Assembly: GCA_002356515.1 (NCBI GenBank)
Contig: AP017605.1
Coordinates: 5,131,020-5,195,019 of the forward strand
Length of the DNA: 64,000 bases
Direction of reading: 5' to 3'
From: Mesorhizobium loti
GTDB lineage: Bacteria > Pseudomonadota > Alphaproteobacteria > Rhizobiales > Rhizobiaceae
Shown: positions 51,467 to 60,363 of the stretch, piece after piece
How positions within the stretch are numbered: position 1 is the first letter of the stretch
Layout: every line of letters starts with the position of its first letter
Position numbers and translations under genes: made by a program
Notes under the pieces: model-generated
The model's database searches: none
What the model saw: the letters and a program-made list of their open reading frames with translations, nothing else
What the model was told of the DNA's origin: nothing

Positions 51467-52105
51467 ATGCTTTTTTGTCTTACAACTCAAGAATTGATGG
51501 AACGCCCCGACCTTTGGGAGGCAGTCCATCGTCTGCGCTACCAGATATTTGTCGAGGAGATGGGGTGGGAGGACCTGCGGCGCCCGGACGGATTCGAGGT
51601 CGACCAGTTCGACCATGACGAGGCAGTGCATCAGATCGTCATCAGAGGCAACGAAGTCGCGGGCTATCAAAGGATGTTGCCGACCACGCGGCCCCATCTG
51701 CTGACCGATGTTTTGGCCGACCTTTCCGAAGGAACGCCACCATCGGGTCCTAACATCTGGGAATTGACCCGCTATGCGGTGGCTCCCGGTTTCCGCGATG
51801 GCCGTCGCGGCGTTTCGACCGTTGGCACCGAATTGATCGCCGGCTTCGTCGAGTGGGGGCTGAAGCGCGGCGTTGACAAGGTGATCATCGAGTTCGAGCC
51901 GATGTGGGTGTTGCGTGCCTTGCAGTTGCATTTCCTGGCGACACCGCTGGGTTATCAGCGCACCTACGGCAATCAGCAGGTCGTGGCGACACTGCTCTCC
52001 TTCAACGAGCACACGCTGGATGTGGTGCGTTCGCGCCGCAATCATCATGCTCCGGTTCTGGCCAGGGGATATCCCGACATGTTTGGCCAAAGGAGGGCGT
52101 CATGA
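51467..52105 (+). CDS. Acyl-homoserine-lactone synthase (LuxI family)
   Basis: A 212-residue enzyme making an N-acyl-homoserine lactone from S-adenosylmethionine and an acyl carrier. All invariant residues of the family are in place: Arg24, Phe28 and Trp34 in RLRYQIFVEEMGWED, Asp46 and Asp49 in VDQFD, Arg69 in GYQRMLPTT, Glu99 and Arg102 in WELTRYAV. AGGAG stands eight bases before the ATG at 51467; the open frame 45 bases upstream is unsupported. The stop overlaps the start of a crotonase gene (ATGA), an unusual coupling. The acyl chain cannot be told from sequence. Confidence 0.95.
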   Translation: MLFCLTTQELMERPDLWEAVHRLRYQIFVEEMGWEDLRRPDGFEVDQFDHDEAVHQIVIRGNEVAGYQRMLPTTRPHLLTDVLADLSEGTPPSGPNIWELTRYAVAPGFRDGRRGVSTVGTELIAGFVEWGLKRGVDKVIIEFEPMWVLRALQLHFLATPLGYQRTYGNQQVVATLLSFNEHTLDVVRSRRNHHAPVLARGYPDMFGQRRAS

Positions 52106-52866
52106 GATCGGAGACCACGGTGAATCCGCACCCGCAGCCAGAACTGCGCAACCACACGCTGATCGTCACCGTGTCGTCGAATGACGGCCGGCCGGTGCTC
52201 GACAGAAGGGCCTATGAAAGCCTTGCCAGGACGTTTCATGAAGCCGCCGACAATGACGAAGTGCGTGTCGTCGTGCTGCGTGGCCTGGCAGGCTGCTTCT
52301 GCCTTGGCGGCGACTTTTCCGAATTCCTCGACGCCACCAAACATCAGAAGCTGATTGCCGCCGTCACCGACATGTTCCGCACGCTGGCGACTTTCCCCAA
52401 ACCTATCCTCGCCTGCGTCGATGGTGATGCCGTCGGCGTCGGCTGCACCATCCTGTTCCACTGCGATATGGTGATCGCCTCGAATGAAAGCACGTTCCGG
52501 GTGCCGTTCGTCGACTTCGGCCTTGTGCCGGACGCGGCGACCAGCATCCTGGCGCCGCAGAAGCTCGGCTATGCCGGCGCCTTCCGTTTCTTCTGCCTCG
52601 GCGACACACTTCACGCCGAGGACGCCAGGGCACTCGGCCTCGTCGCCGAGATCGTGCATGACGGCGTGGAGGAGGCGACGCTCGGCCGCGCCAGGCAGCT
52701 CGCCAAGAAGCCGGTTGCCGCCCTGCTGCAGACCCGCGGCCTGCTCAAGGGAAACACCGGCGCGCTGTGCGACCGGATCGACCAGGAGATATCGCTGTTT
52801 CAGCAGGCGCTGCAGGACGACGTCACGCTGCGGCGTCTGCAGCGGATCGCCAGGCTCGCGGCCTGA
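52102..52866 (+). CDS. Crotonase lacking hydratase glutamates, coupled to luxI
   Basis: A 254-residue crotonase-fold protein translationally coupled to the LuxI gene. The oxyanion-hole segments are kept (CFCLGGDF near 66-72 and DGDAVGVGC near 108-115), but the two catalytic glutamates of hydratases are absent: Thr116 and Pro-Phe at 135-136 occupy their places. Asp144 in FGLVPD stands where enoyl-CoA isomerases of the PaaG/ECI2 type carry their acid, so double-bond isomerisation is more likely than hydration. Its position suggests tailoring of the acyl chain used by LuxI; this is inference. An AGGAGG ribosome-binding site precedes the ATG. Confidence 0.85.
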   Translation: MRSETTVNPHPQPELRNHTLIVTVSSNDGRPVLDRRAYESLARTFHEAADNDEVRVVVLRGLAGCFCLGGDFSEFLDATKHQKLIAAVTDMFRTLATFPKPILACVDGDAVGVGCTILFHCDMVIASNESTFRVPFVDFGLVPDAATSILAPQKLGYAGAFRFFCLGDTLHAEDARALGLVAEIVHDGVEEATLGRARQLAKKPVAALLQTRGLLKGNTGALCDRIDQEISLFQQALQDDVTLRRLQRIARLAA

Positions 52867-52882
52867 GCGACCACGAAGATAC

Positions 52883-52914
52883 CGCGCCGCGCTGCCCAGT
52901 GGCCGCGCGGCGCG
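52883..52914. terminator. GC-rich bidirectional hairpin between crotonase and ppk2
   Basis: CGCGCCGCGC at 52883-52892 pairs with GCGCGGCGCG at 52905-52914. It lies in the 54-base gap between two convergent genes, with no T run, so termination may need Rho or other help. Confidence 0.6.
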
Positions 52915-52920
52915 AAAGCA

Positions 52921-53829
52921 TCAACCTTCTTTGCCGAGGAATGACGGCCCTTCGCCGATGATCTTCTTGTCTTCCTTGCCGACGATATCGAGATCGCGGC
53001 CGTCATAGGGCAACGACAACAGGATGCGCCGCATCACCGCCAGCCGCGCGCGGCGCTTGTCATTGGCCCGCACGATGATCCATGGCGCGAACTCTTTGTG
53101 TGTGCGTTCGAACATGGTGTCGCGCGCCTTGGTGTAATCGTCCCATTTGGTGATGCCGGCGACGTCGATCGGCGAGAATTTCCAGCTCTTCAGAGGGCTG
53201 TAGCGGCGATCGTGAAAGCGCTCGAGCTGCGTCTCCTGGCCGATGTTCAGCCAGAATTTGAAGAAGTGGATGTCGTCATTGACGATCATCCGTTCGAAAT
53301 GCGGCGTCTCGTCGAGAAATTTCTCATGCTGCTCCGGCGTGCAGAAGCCCATCACCGGCTCGACGCCGGCGCGGTTGTACCAGGAACGGTCGAAGGTGAC
53401 GAACTCGCCCGATGTCGGGAAATGGTCGACATAGCGCTGGTAGTACCATTGTCCCAGTTCGGTGGGGGTCGGCTTGGTCAGCGCCACGTTGCGCGCCGTG
53501 CGCGGATTGAGGTACTGGCGCACCACGAAGATCGTGCCGCCCTTGCCGGCGGCGTCGCGGCCCTCGAACAACGCCATCACCCGCTTGCCGCTGGCCTGCA
53601 GCCAGGCCTGCGCCTTGACCAGTTCGACCTGCAATTTCTCGAGCGTCTCGTCATACTCGTCGCTGTTCATCTTCTTGTCATAGGGGTAGCCGCCCGCGGT
53701 CAGCTTGTTGTCCTCGACCCAACTGGGAAGCTCGGGATTCTCGATGTCGAACTCCCGCTTTTTGCCGTCGATCTTGATCTTCAGCGGACCCGGAGCCGGC
53801 GCGGCGGAAGTTTCCTTGGCTTTTTTCAT
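52921..53829 (-). CDS. ppk2: Polyphosphate kinase 2
   Basis: A 302-residue PPK2-family kinase that moves phosphate between polyphosphate and nucleotides. The Walker A motif [11 protein letters not shown] is at residues 88-98, the Walker [11 protein letters not shown] at 146-155 and the lid region with conserved arginines ([17 protein letters not shown]) follows. Single-domain length is typical of class I PPK2, which favours NDP phosphorylation or the reverse reaction. It neighbours phoR-phoU, in keeping with phosphate metabolism. The divergent promoter with phoR spans about 110 bases. Confidence 0.95.
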   Translation of the reverse strand: MKKAKETSAAPAPGPLKIKIDGKKREFDIENPELPSWVEDNKLTAGGYPYDKKMNSDEYDETLEKLQVELVKAQAWLQASGKRVMALFEGRDAAGKGGTIFVVRQYLNPRTARNVALTKPTPTELGQWYYQRYVDHFPTSGEFVTFDRSWYNRAGVEPVMGFCTPEQHEKFLDETPHFERMIVNDDIHFFKFWLNIGQETQLERFHDRRYSPLKSWKFSPIDVAGITKWDDYTKARDTMFERTHKEFAPWIIVRANDKRRARLAVMRRILLSLPYDGRDLDIVGKEDKKIIGEGPSFLGKEG

Positions 53830-53942
53830 CGAGACGAACCCTTTTCAGCTTGCGGACTCATGCTATTGGGAGCCTCCAAGCCGGTCTAGCAGGAAGTTGC
53901 CGTACGGTCGGACAGCGCCTGAGAGGGCTATAGGACGCGCGG

Positions 53943-55208
53943 ATGGCTGAGCAAAGCGCAGAGCAGGCAAGTGTGGCGCAAGCCATGGCCATCCGGCTAT
54001 GGCACAGCCGCCGGCTGCTCGCGGCCGGTGTCGTCGCAGTTCTGACAGCTTTTGCCTTCGCCAATATTTCCGCCTACGTGCTGGTGCCGGCGCTGCTCCT
54101 GTTGCTCGTCGCCGCGATGCTGCCAGCCGCGGGCCTGCGCCAGTACGGCGAGAATACCGCCGCGATCGAGGCGATCGGCCTGCAGCGCCTGTCGGGCGAA
54201 TATCTGGCAGCGGCCGTCGCCGACCCGCTCGTCATTATCGACCGCTCCGCCACCATGGTCCATGCCAATGCCGCCGCCTTTGCCGCTTTCGGCGGGATCG
54301 CACCAGGTCTGTCGCTGCCGCTGAAGTTCCGGGCGCCGGAGATGCAGACCCTGCTTGACAGCGTGCTGTCGGGCACGATCGCCTCGGATGTCGTCGACTA
54401 TACCGAGAAGCTGCCGGTCGAGCGGGCCTACCGGGTCAGTGCGTCCTCGGTCGGGCATGGTACCGACCTCTATGTGCTGGTGTTCAAGGACCAGAGCGAG
54501 GCGCGCCGCATCGACCGCATGCGCGCCGACTTCATCGCCAATGCCAGCCACGAATTGCGTACCCCGCTCGCTTCGATCGCCGGTTTCATCGAAACACTGC
54601 GCGGACCGGCCCGCAACGATCCGGCGGCGCGTGAGCAATTCCTGCAGATTATGCAGAACCAGACCGGCCGCATGGCGCGTCTGATCGATGATCTGCTGTC
54701 GCTGTCTCGGCTGGAGATGAAGCCCTATCTGAAGCCCGGAACCGAGGTCGATCTACGCCAGACCGTCGACAGCGTCATCGACTCGCTGGCTCCGCTTGCC
54801 CGCGAAAACAACGTTGCCATCGAGCGCGATTTCGCCTCGGGGCCTCTCAATGTGCCGGGCGATCGCGACGAGCTGTTCCAGGTTTTCGAGAACTTGCTGG
54901 AAAACGCCTGCAAATACGGCCAGTCTGGGGGCCGTGTTCTGGTGTCGATCGCGCGCGCCGACGACGGTTCCGAACCCGGCATCGACGTGACGATCAGGGA
55001 TTTCGGCCCCGGCATTCCTGAGGAGCACATTCCGCGCATCACCGAGCGCTTCTATCGCATCGATGTCGAGACCAGCCGGACCCAGAAAGGTACAGGCCTT
55101 GGACTGTCGATCGTCAAGCACATCCTGACGCGCCACAATGCCAGGCTGACGATCTGGTCCGAGGTCGGCGAGGGCGCTGCCTTCTCGGTTCATTTGCCGA
55201 CGCACTGA
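53943..55208 (+). CDS. phoR: Phosphate-regulon sensor histidine kinase PhoR
   Basis: A 421-residue membrane histidine kinase. Two N-terminal helices (LLAAGVVAVLTAFAFANISAYVLVPALLLLLVAAML), a PAS domain (about 85-185), the HisKA box ASHELRTPLASIAGF with the phosphorylated His near residue 204, and the catalytic domain with N box (FENLLENACKYG), G1 (IRDFGPGIP) and G2 (GTGLGLSIVKHIL). The very short periplasmic loop fits PhoR. In many rhizobia phoR heads a phoR-pstSCAB-phoU-phoB cluster; here phoU follows directly after 114 bases, with no pst genes or phoB in between. Confidence 0.92.
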   Translation: MAEQSAEQASVAQAMAIRLWHSRRLLAAGVVAVLTAFAFANISAYVLVPALLLLLVAAMLPAAGLRQYGENTAAIEAIGLQRLSGEYLAAAVADPLVIIDRSATMVHANAAAFAAFGGIAPGLSLPLKFRAPEMQTLLDSVLSGTIASDVVDYTEKLPVERAYRVSASSVGHGTDLYVLVFKDQSEARRIDRMRADFIANASHELRTPLASIAGFIETLRGPARNDPAAREQFLQIMQNQTGRMARLIDDLLSLSRLEMKPYLKPGTEVDLRQTVDSVIDSLAPLARENNVAIERDFASGPLNVPGDRDELFQVFENLLENACKYGQSGGRVLVSIARADDGSEPGIDVTIRDFGPGIPEEHIPRITERFYRIDVETSRTQKGTGLGLSIVKHILTRHNARLTIWSEVGEGAAFSVHLPTH

Positions 55209-55244
55209 TAACGCCCTAGTTTTCCAAGGGACCGTTTCTTTTTT

Positions 55245-55262
55245 CTGTCATCCGGCTAGCGT
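55245..55262 (+). promoter_or_regulatory. Candidate Pho box upstream of phoU
   Basis: CTGTCAT at 55245-55251 is a perfect Pho-box half-site, followed after four bases by CTAGCGT at 55256-55262, which matches four of seven positions. The layout (two seven-base direct repeats, four-base spacer) is that of PhoB binding sites. It lies 60 bases before phoU. Confidence 0.45.
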
Positions 55263-55322
55263 ATCAGCGGGGATTCGAGGAAACGACTCAAGATCAAGAA
55301 CCCGTGGGAAGGCATTTCATCC

Positions 55323-56048
55323 ATGCAGTCCGTGCACATCATGAGCGCCTTTGACGAGGAGCTGAAGTATCTGTCGAAGCGCATCGCAGCGATGGGCGGC
55401 CATGCCGAGCGTATGGTCGAGCAGGCGGTCGCCGCTCTCGTCAATGCCGATCCGGGACTGGCAGAGAAGGTCATCCGCGACGACGCGGTGCTCGACGAAG
55501 GGCAGCGCGAGATCGACGACAAGGCGATCATCATTATCGCCAAGCGCCAGCCGATGGCGACGGACCTGCGCGAGATCGTCGGCGCTATCCGCATTTCCGC
55601 CGACCTCGAACGGGTCGGCGACCTCGGCAAGAACGTTGCCAAGCGCGTGGTCGCCGTCATCGACGGCCGTCAGCCGACCAGCCTGTTTCGTGGCCTGGAG
55701 GCCCTGGCCAATCTGGCGCTCACCCAGCTCAAGGAAGTGCTCGACGTCTATGCATCGCGCTCGGTCGACAGGATCGGCATCGTGCGCGACCGCGACGATC
55801 AGATCGATGCCATGTACACCTCGCTGTTTCGCGAATTGCTGACTTACATGATGGAAGATCCGCGCAACATCACGCCCTGCACGCATCTTCTGTTCTGCGC
55901 CAAGAACATCGAGCGCATCGGCGATCATGCCACCAACATCGCCGAGACCATCTATTACATTGTCACCGGCGACCAGATGCCGGCCGAGCGGCCGAAAGGC
56001 GACAAGACGGACAAGATCAGCGTGTCGGCGACGCTCTCGGCGAAATGA
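55323..56048 (+). CDS. phoU: Phosphate signalling protein PhoU
   Basis: A 241-residue all-helical protein with the two tandem PhoU repeats: MGGHAERMVEQAVAALVNADPGLAEKVIRDD and ATDLREIVGAIRISADLERVGDLGKNVAKRV in the first, and LLTYMMEDPRNITPCTHLLFCAKNIERIGDHATNIAETIYYIV in the second, including the acidic metal-binding motifs E/DxxRxxD. PhoU links the Pst transporter to PhoR inhibition. It lies directly after phoR, behind a candidate Pho box, and before a corA gene; the usual phoB gene is not adjacent. Confidence 0.95.
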   Translation: MQSVHIMSAFDEELKYLSKRIAAMGGHAERMVEQAVAALVNADPGLAEKVIRDDAVLDEGQREIDDKAIIIIAKRQPMATDLREIVGAIRISADLERVGDLGKNVAKRVVAVIDGRQPTSLFRGLEALANLALTQLKEVLDVYASRSVDRIGIVRDRDDQIDAMYTSLFRELLTYMMEDPRNITPCTHLLFCAKNIERIGDHATNIAETIYYIVTGDQMPAERPKGDKTDKISVSATLSAK

Positions 56049-56142
56049 ACGTTCGTCCTCTCGAACGCTAGATCATATTGCGCTAAACTATCCCGGCGTT
56101 AAGCTTCTCAGGCCTTAAAGGTCCTGCTTTCAGGAGGCTGCG

Positions 56143-57150
56143 ATGGAATATGTTCGAGAGTTCAAGCCCGCGGCGCCGACATCGGGCATCATCGCCTCCA
56201 GTGTCTACACGGCCGGGCGGCGCATTGCCGACATTCCCATCGAGGAAGCCGGCGAATGGGCCAAGAAATCAGGACACGTTGTCTGGATCGGACTGCTCGA
56301 ACCTGACCGCGAACTCCTGCTGCGCGTCCAGGCGCAATTCCATCTGCATGAGCTGGCGATCGAGGATGCCGAGCATCCGCACCAACGGCCGAAGATCGAG
56401 CAGTATGGCGACGCGTTGTTCATCGTCGCCCGCACCGCGCAGCTGATCGAGGGCCGCGTCACCTTCGGCGAGACGCATCTGTTCGTCGGCTCGGGCTACA
56501 TCGTTAGCGTCAGGCATGGCCCTTCGACGTCCTACGCCGCCGTGCGTCAGCACTGGGAAAGCTGCCCGCATTCGCTGGCCAAGGGCGAGGATTTCGTCCT
56601 CTATGCCATTCTCGATTTCATCGTCGACAATTACATGCCCGTGCTCGAGCAGATCGAGGACGAGGTCGAGGCGATCGAGGACAGGGTCCTTTTGAAGCCG
56701 ATGACCGGTCCCGACATCGAGCGGCTCTACATGCTGCGCCGCGATCTCCTGCGACTGCGAAATGCGGCACTTCCGCTGGTGGAAGTCTGCCGCCGGCTGA
56801 CCAGCGCCGAGCTGCCGCAGATCCATTCAGCCATGCATCCGCTGTTTCGCGATGTGACCGACCACATCCGCACCGTCCAGGAAAAGATCGACAGTCTGCG
56901 CGAGGTGCTGGCGTTTGCCTTCGAGGCGAGCCTTCTGGTCGGTCAGAGCCAGGAGACGGCGATCTCGAAGAAGCTGGCCTCCTGGGCCGCCATCCTGGCC
57001 GTACCGACGGCATTCGCCGGCATCTACGGCATGAACTTCACCGACATGCCGGAACTGAAGATGGAATACGGCTACCCGATCGTGCTGACCACCATCGCGC
57101 TGATCTGCTCGTTTCTCTACTGGCGGTTCCGCAAGAATGGGTGGCTGTGA
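56143..57150 (+). CDS. corA: CorA-type magnesium/divalent cation channel
   Basis: A 335-residue membrane protein. The large N-terminal cytoplasmic domain is followed by two C-terminal helices with the pore motif YGMNF near residue 296 (KLASWAAILAVPTAFAGIYGMNFTDMPELKMEYGYPIVLTTIALICSFLYWRF). The GMN signature and the MPELK periplasmic loop fit the CorA family. CAGGAGG before the ATG is a strong ribosome-binding site. Position after phoU may reflect a shared transcript, but a palindrome-poor 94-base gap makes an independent promoter possible. Confidence 0.95.
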   Translation: MEYVREFKPAAPTSGIIASSVYTAGRRIADIPIEEAGEWAKKSGHVVWIGLLEPDRELLLRVQAQFHLHELAIEDAEHPHQRPKIEQYGDALFIVARTAQLIEGRVTFGETHLFVGSGYIVSVRHGPSTSYAAVRQHWESCPHSLAKGEDFVLYAILDFIVDNYMPVLEQIEDEVEAIEDRVLLKPMTGPDIERLYMLRRDLLRLRNAALPLVEVCRRLTSAELPQIHSAMHPLFRDVTDHIRTVQEKIDSLREVLAFAFEASLLVGQSQETAISKKLASWAAILAVPTAFAGIYGMNFTDMPELKMEYGYPIVLTTIALICSFLYWRFRKNGWL

Positions 57151-57155
57151 GGGAA

Positions 57156-57222
57156 GGCAGTAGGGCAGTAGGTTAAGACAAGGCGCTCATCAGCGCAGCT
57201 CAAAACATATTGCCCTACTGCC
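57156..57222. repeat. Inverted repeat between corA and gcrA
   Basis: GGCAGTAGGGCA at 57156-57167 is inverted as TGCCCTACTGCC at 57211-57222, with 43 bases between. It sits between convergent genes and could form a terminator-like stem. The left arm also overlaps a short direct repeat of GGCAGTAG. Confidence 0.7.
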
Positions 57223-57239
57223 TTACCGCCCTATTCCCC

Positions 57240-57761
57240 TTAGCGATTGCGCCTCCGCTCCGCTGCCGGCTGGAAGGCCACGCGGGCGTGATATTTGCAA
57301 TACGGACCGGTTTCGGCGGCCTCGTTGCCGCAGAAATTGAAGTCCTCCGACAACGGATCGCCGTTCGGCCATTTGCAGGTGCGCTCGGTCAATTCGACGA
57401 GCTGCAGATGCCGTGAGATCGGTACCACGACATTTTCGACCGGACGGATGTAATGATGGCGTGCGACGGGCTCGGCATCAAACTGGGTCTGCAGGGCCGT
57501 TGCGCCGATCGAAGTCGTGACATGGCGTGCCGTGCTCGCGGCGCGCGCCACCGATTTCTGGACGGTCGATCCCTGAGCCGTCTTCTTCTGGCGTGCCGGC
57601 GTCGCCGTTGCGCGCCCGCGGCCCGACAGCTTCAGCCGGTGCACCTTGCCGATGACGGCATTGCGGCTCACCCCTCCAAGCTGGGCAGCGATCTGGCTTG
57701 CGCTCAGACCCTCCGACCACAGTTTCCTGAGAAGTTCAACCCGCTCGTCAGTCCAGTTCAT
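57240..57761 (-). CDS. gcrA: Cell-cycle regulator GcrA
   Basis: A 173-residue alphaproteobacterial transcription factor that binds the housekeeping sigma factor and GANTC-methylated promoters. The N-terminal helix-turn-helix MNWTDERVELLRKLWSEGLSASQIAAQLGGVSRNAVIGKVHRLKLSGR is the GcrA hallmark; a basic linker and a C-terminal domain with cysteines (ERTCKWPNGDP...FCGNEA...YCKYHARVA) follow. Together with candidate CtrA sites elsewhere in the window it fits cell-cycle control in this organism. Confidence 0.96.
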   Translation of the reverse strand: MNWTDERVELLRKLWSEGLSASQIAAQLGGVSRNAVIGKVHRLKLSGRGRATATPARQKKTAQGSTVQKSVARAASTARHVTTSIGATALQTQFDAEPVARHHYIRPVENVVVPISRHLQLVELTERTCKWPNGDPLSEDFNFCGNEAAETGPYCKYHARVAFQPAAERRRNR

Positions 57762-58038
57762 GAGACCGCGCTCCTGCTAAGCGTGCGCAATCGGAATCCC
57801 TTCCCGACCCAGCAACCTTGCTGGGGCAGACACCACATATATCTGGTGATTAGGTCCGCCGCACGAAATCTAGTTATTTCTCGACTACAATTACCTTATG
57901 CGCTGACTCGGTGACAAGAGTCCCAAGTGCAACACGAATCGGTTTTTTCGGTTTTCCCCAACTTGCCCGGTCGCTCATGAGCCGGCGTCGAGTTAGGGGG
58001 CCCATCACGCGCCACTACGTGACGTTTTCGTTGACTTC
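57762..58038. other. Upstream region of gcrA and the arginine leader
   Basis: A stretch without a convincing gene between gcrA (minus) and the small leader ORF (plus). It contains AT-rich segments around 57835-57900 that could hold divergent promoters, and CGGTTTTTTCGGTTTTCCCC near 57940. Nothing resembles a known riboswitch to my eye. Confidence 0.4.
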
Positions 58039-58119
58039 ATGGCCGAAAAACACGATAAGCCGCACAAGGCCGCCGCTTTGGCGGCTTTTTTGATTTTCCG
58101 GTACCGGAGACGCATATAA
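58039..58119 (+). CDS. Arginine-rich 26-codon leader ORF before argD
   Basis: A 26-codon frame, too short for ordinary gene calling, starting [13 protein letters not shown] and ending FRYRRRI. Four of its last six codons are arginine (CGG, CGG, AGA, CGC). Its TAA stop shares its last base with the argD ATG (TAATG), and the purine-rich argD ribosome-binding site GGAGA lies inside the arginine codons. A strong terminator hairpin is embedded in it. The layout resembles an attenuation or translational-coupling leader for arginine biosynthesis. No clear ribosome-binding site precedes its ATG, which is the main weakness. Confidence 0.4.
   Translation: MAEKHDKPHKAAALAAFLIFRYRRRI
58069..58091 (+). 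terminator. Terminator hairpin in the argD leader
   Basis: GCCGCC at 58069-58074 pairs with GGCGGC at 58080-58085, followed by six T residues. It lies 28 bases before the argD start on the same strand, where it would cut transcripts reading into argD unless opened, as in attenuators. An upstream small RNA ending here is an alternative. Confidence 0.75.
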
Positions 58120-59318
58120 TGAGCGGTTCGGCGCTTTACGAGACCTTTGCTCGCGCTCCCCTGGCTTTCGACCACGGGGAAGGCACTTGGCTGGTTACCG
58201 ACAAAGGCGAGCGATATCTCGATTTTGCCGGCGGTATCGCGGTCAATTCGCTCGGCCACAGCCATCCGCATCTGGTCGCGGCTCTTACCGAGCAGGCGGG
58301 AAAACTCTGGCACGTCTCCAATCTCTACGAGATTCCGGGGCAGACCCGGCTTGGCGAGCGCCTGGCCGATGCCACCTTCGCCGACAAGGTGTTCTTCACC
58401 AATTCCGGCGCCGAGGCGCTGGAATGCGCCATCAAGACGGCGCGGCGCTATCACTTCGTCAAGGGTCATCCCGAGCGCTTCCGCGTCATCACCTTCGAAG
58501 GCGCCTTCCATGGCCGCACGCTGGCCACCATCGCGGCCGGCGGCCAGTACAAATACCTCGAAGGCTTCGGACCCAAGGTCGAAGGTTTTGACCAGGTCGG
58601 CTTCGACGACATCGATGCCGCCGAGAAGGCGATCACGCCGGAAACCGCCGCGATCCTGATCGAACCCGTGCAGGGCGAGGGCGGTATCCGCCCGGTGCCG
58701 ACACAATCGTTGAAGCGGCTGCGGCAGCTTTGCGACCAGCACGGCCTGTTGTTGATCTATGACGAGGTCCAGTGCGGCATCGGCCGCACCGGCAAGCTGT
58801 TCGCGCATGAATGGTCAGGCGTGGCGCCCGACATCATGGCGATCGCCAAGGGCATTGGCGGCGGCTTCCCCATGGGCGCCTGCCTGGCCACCGATGAAGC
58901 CGTGGTCGGTATGACGTCGGGCGTGCATGGCACCACCTTCGGCGGCAATCCGCTGGCCATGGCGGTCGGCAACGCCGTGCTCGATGTGGTGCTGGAAGAC
59001 GGCTTCCTCGAAGACGTCCAGCGCAAGGCATTGCTGATGAAGCAAGGCCTGGCGGCGATCGCCGACGAGTTTCCGGATGTCATCGAAGACATCAGGGGCA
59101 CCGGCCTCATGCTTGGCCTCAAATGCGCCATGCCAAACACCAAGGTGAACATGGCGCTACGCGACCAGCATTTGCTGGCGGTTCCGGCCGGCGACAACGT
59201 CATTCGCCTGTTGCCGCCGCTCACCGTCACCGACGCCGAGATCCACGAAGCGCTCAACCGCATCCGCGCTGGTGCCAAAGGCCTGGCGGATGCCATCGCC
59301 GTGGCCGCCGCGAAGTAA
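58119..59318 (+). CDS. argD: Acetylornithine aminotransferase
   Basis: A 399-residue PLP enzyme of arginine biosynthesis, possibly also succinyldiaminopimelate transaminase. The class III aminotransferase core is complete: [17 protein letters not shown] near residue 95, EPVQGEGG near 182, [18 protein letters not shown] near 214, the PLP lysine Lys244 in [12 protein letters not shown], and [16 protein letters not shown] precedes the ATG, inside the upstream leader ORF. It is followed by argF after 16 bases, giving an argD-argF operon. Confidence 0.94.
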   Translation: MSGSALYETFARAPLAFDHGEGTWLVTDKGERYLDFAGGIAVNSLGHSHPHLVAALTEQAGKLWHVSNLYEIPGQTRLGERLADATFADKVFFTNSGAEALECAIKTARRYHFVKGHPERFRVITFEGAFHGRTLATIAAGGQYKYLEGFGPKVEGFDQVGFDDIDAAEKAITPETAAILIEPVQGEGGIRPVPTQSLKRLRQLCDQHGLLLIYDEVQCGIGRTGKLFAHEWSGVAPDIMAIAKGIGGGFPMGACLATDEAVVGMTSGVHGTTFGGNPLAMAVGNAVLDVVLEDGFLEDVQRKALLMKQGLAAIADEFPDVIEDIRGTGLMLGLKCAMPNTKVNMALRDQHLLAVPAGDNVIRLLPPLTVTDAEIHEALNRIRAGAKGLADAIAVAAAK

Positions 59319-59334
59319 TTCCGGAATATTGCTG

Positions 59335-60246
<912 letters not shown>

Positions 60247-60363
60247 TCTCCGGGCGCTTGATCTGCGGGCGCACGATGCCTATCTGCGCCGCATCACGCA
60301 AATCAAGCGCGTTTGGACGCATGCACCCCAGGGGGCGGCATGGCCGCGCCCTGGAGCTTTGTC

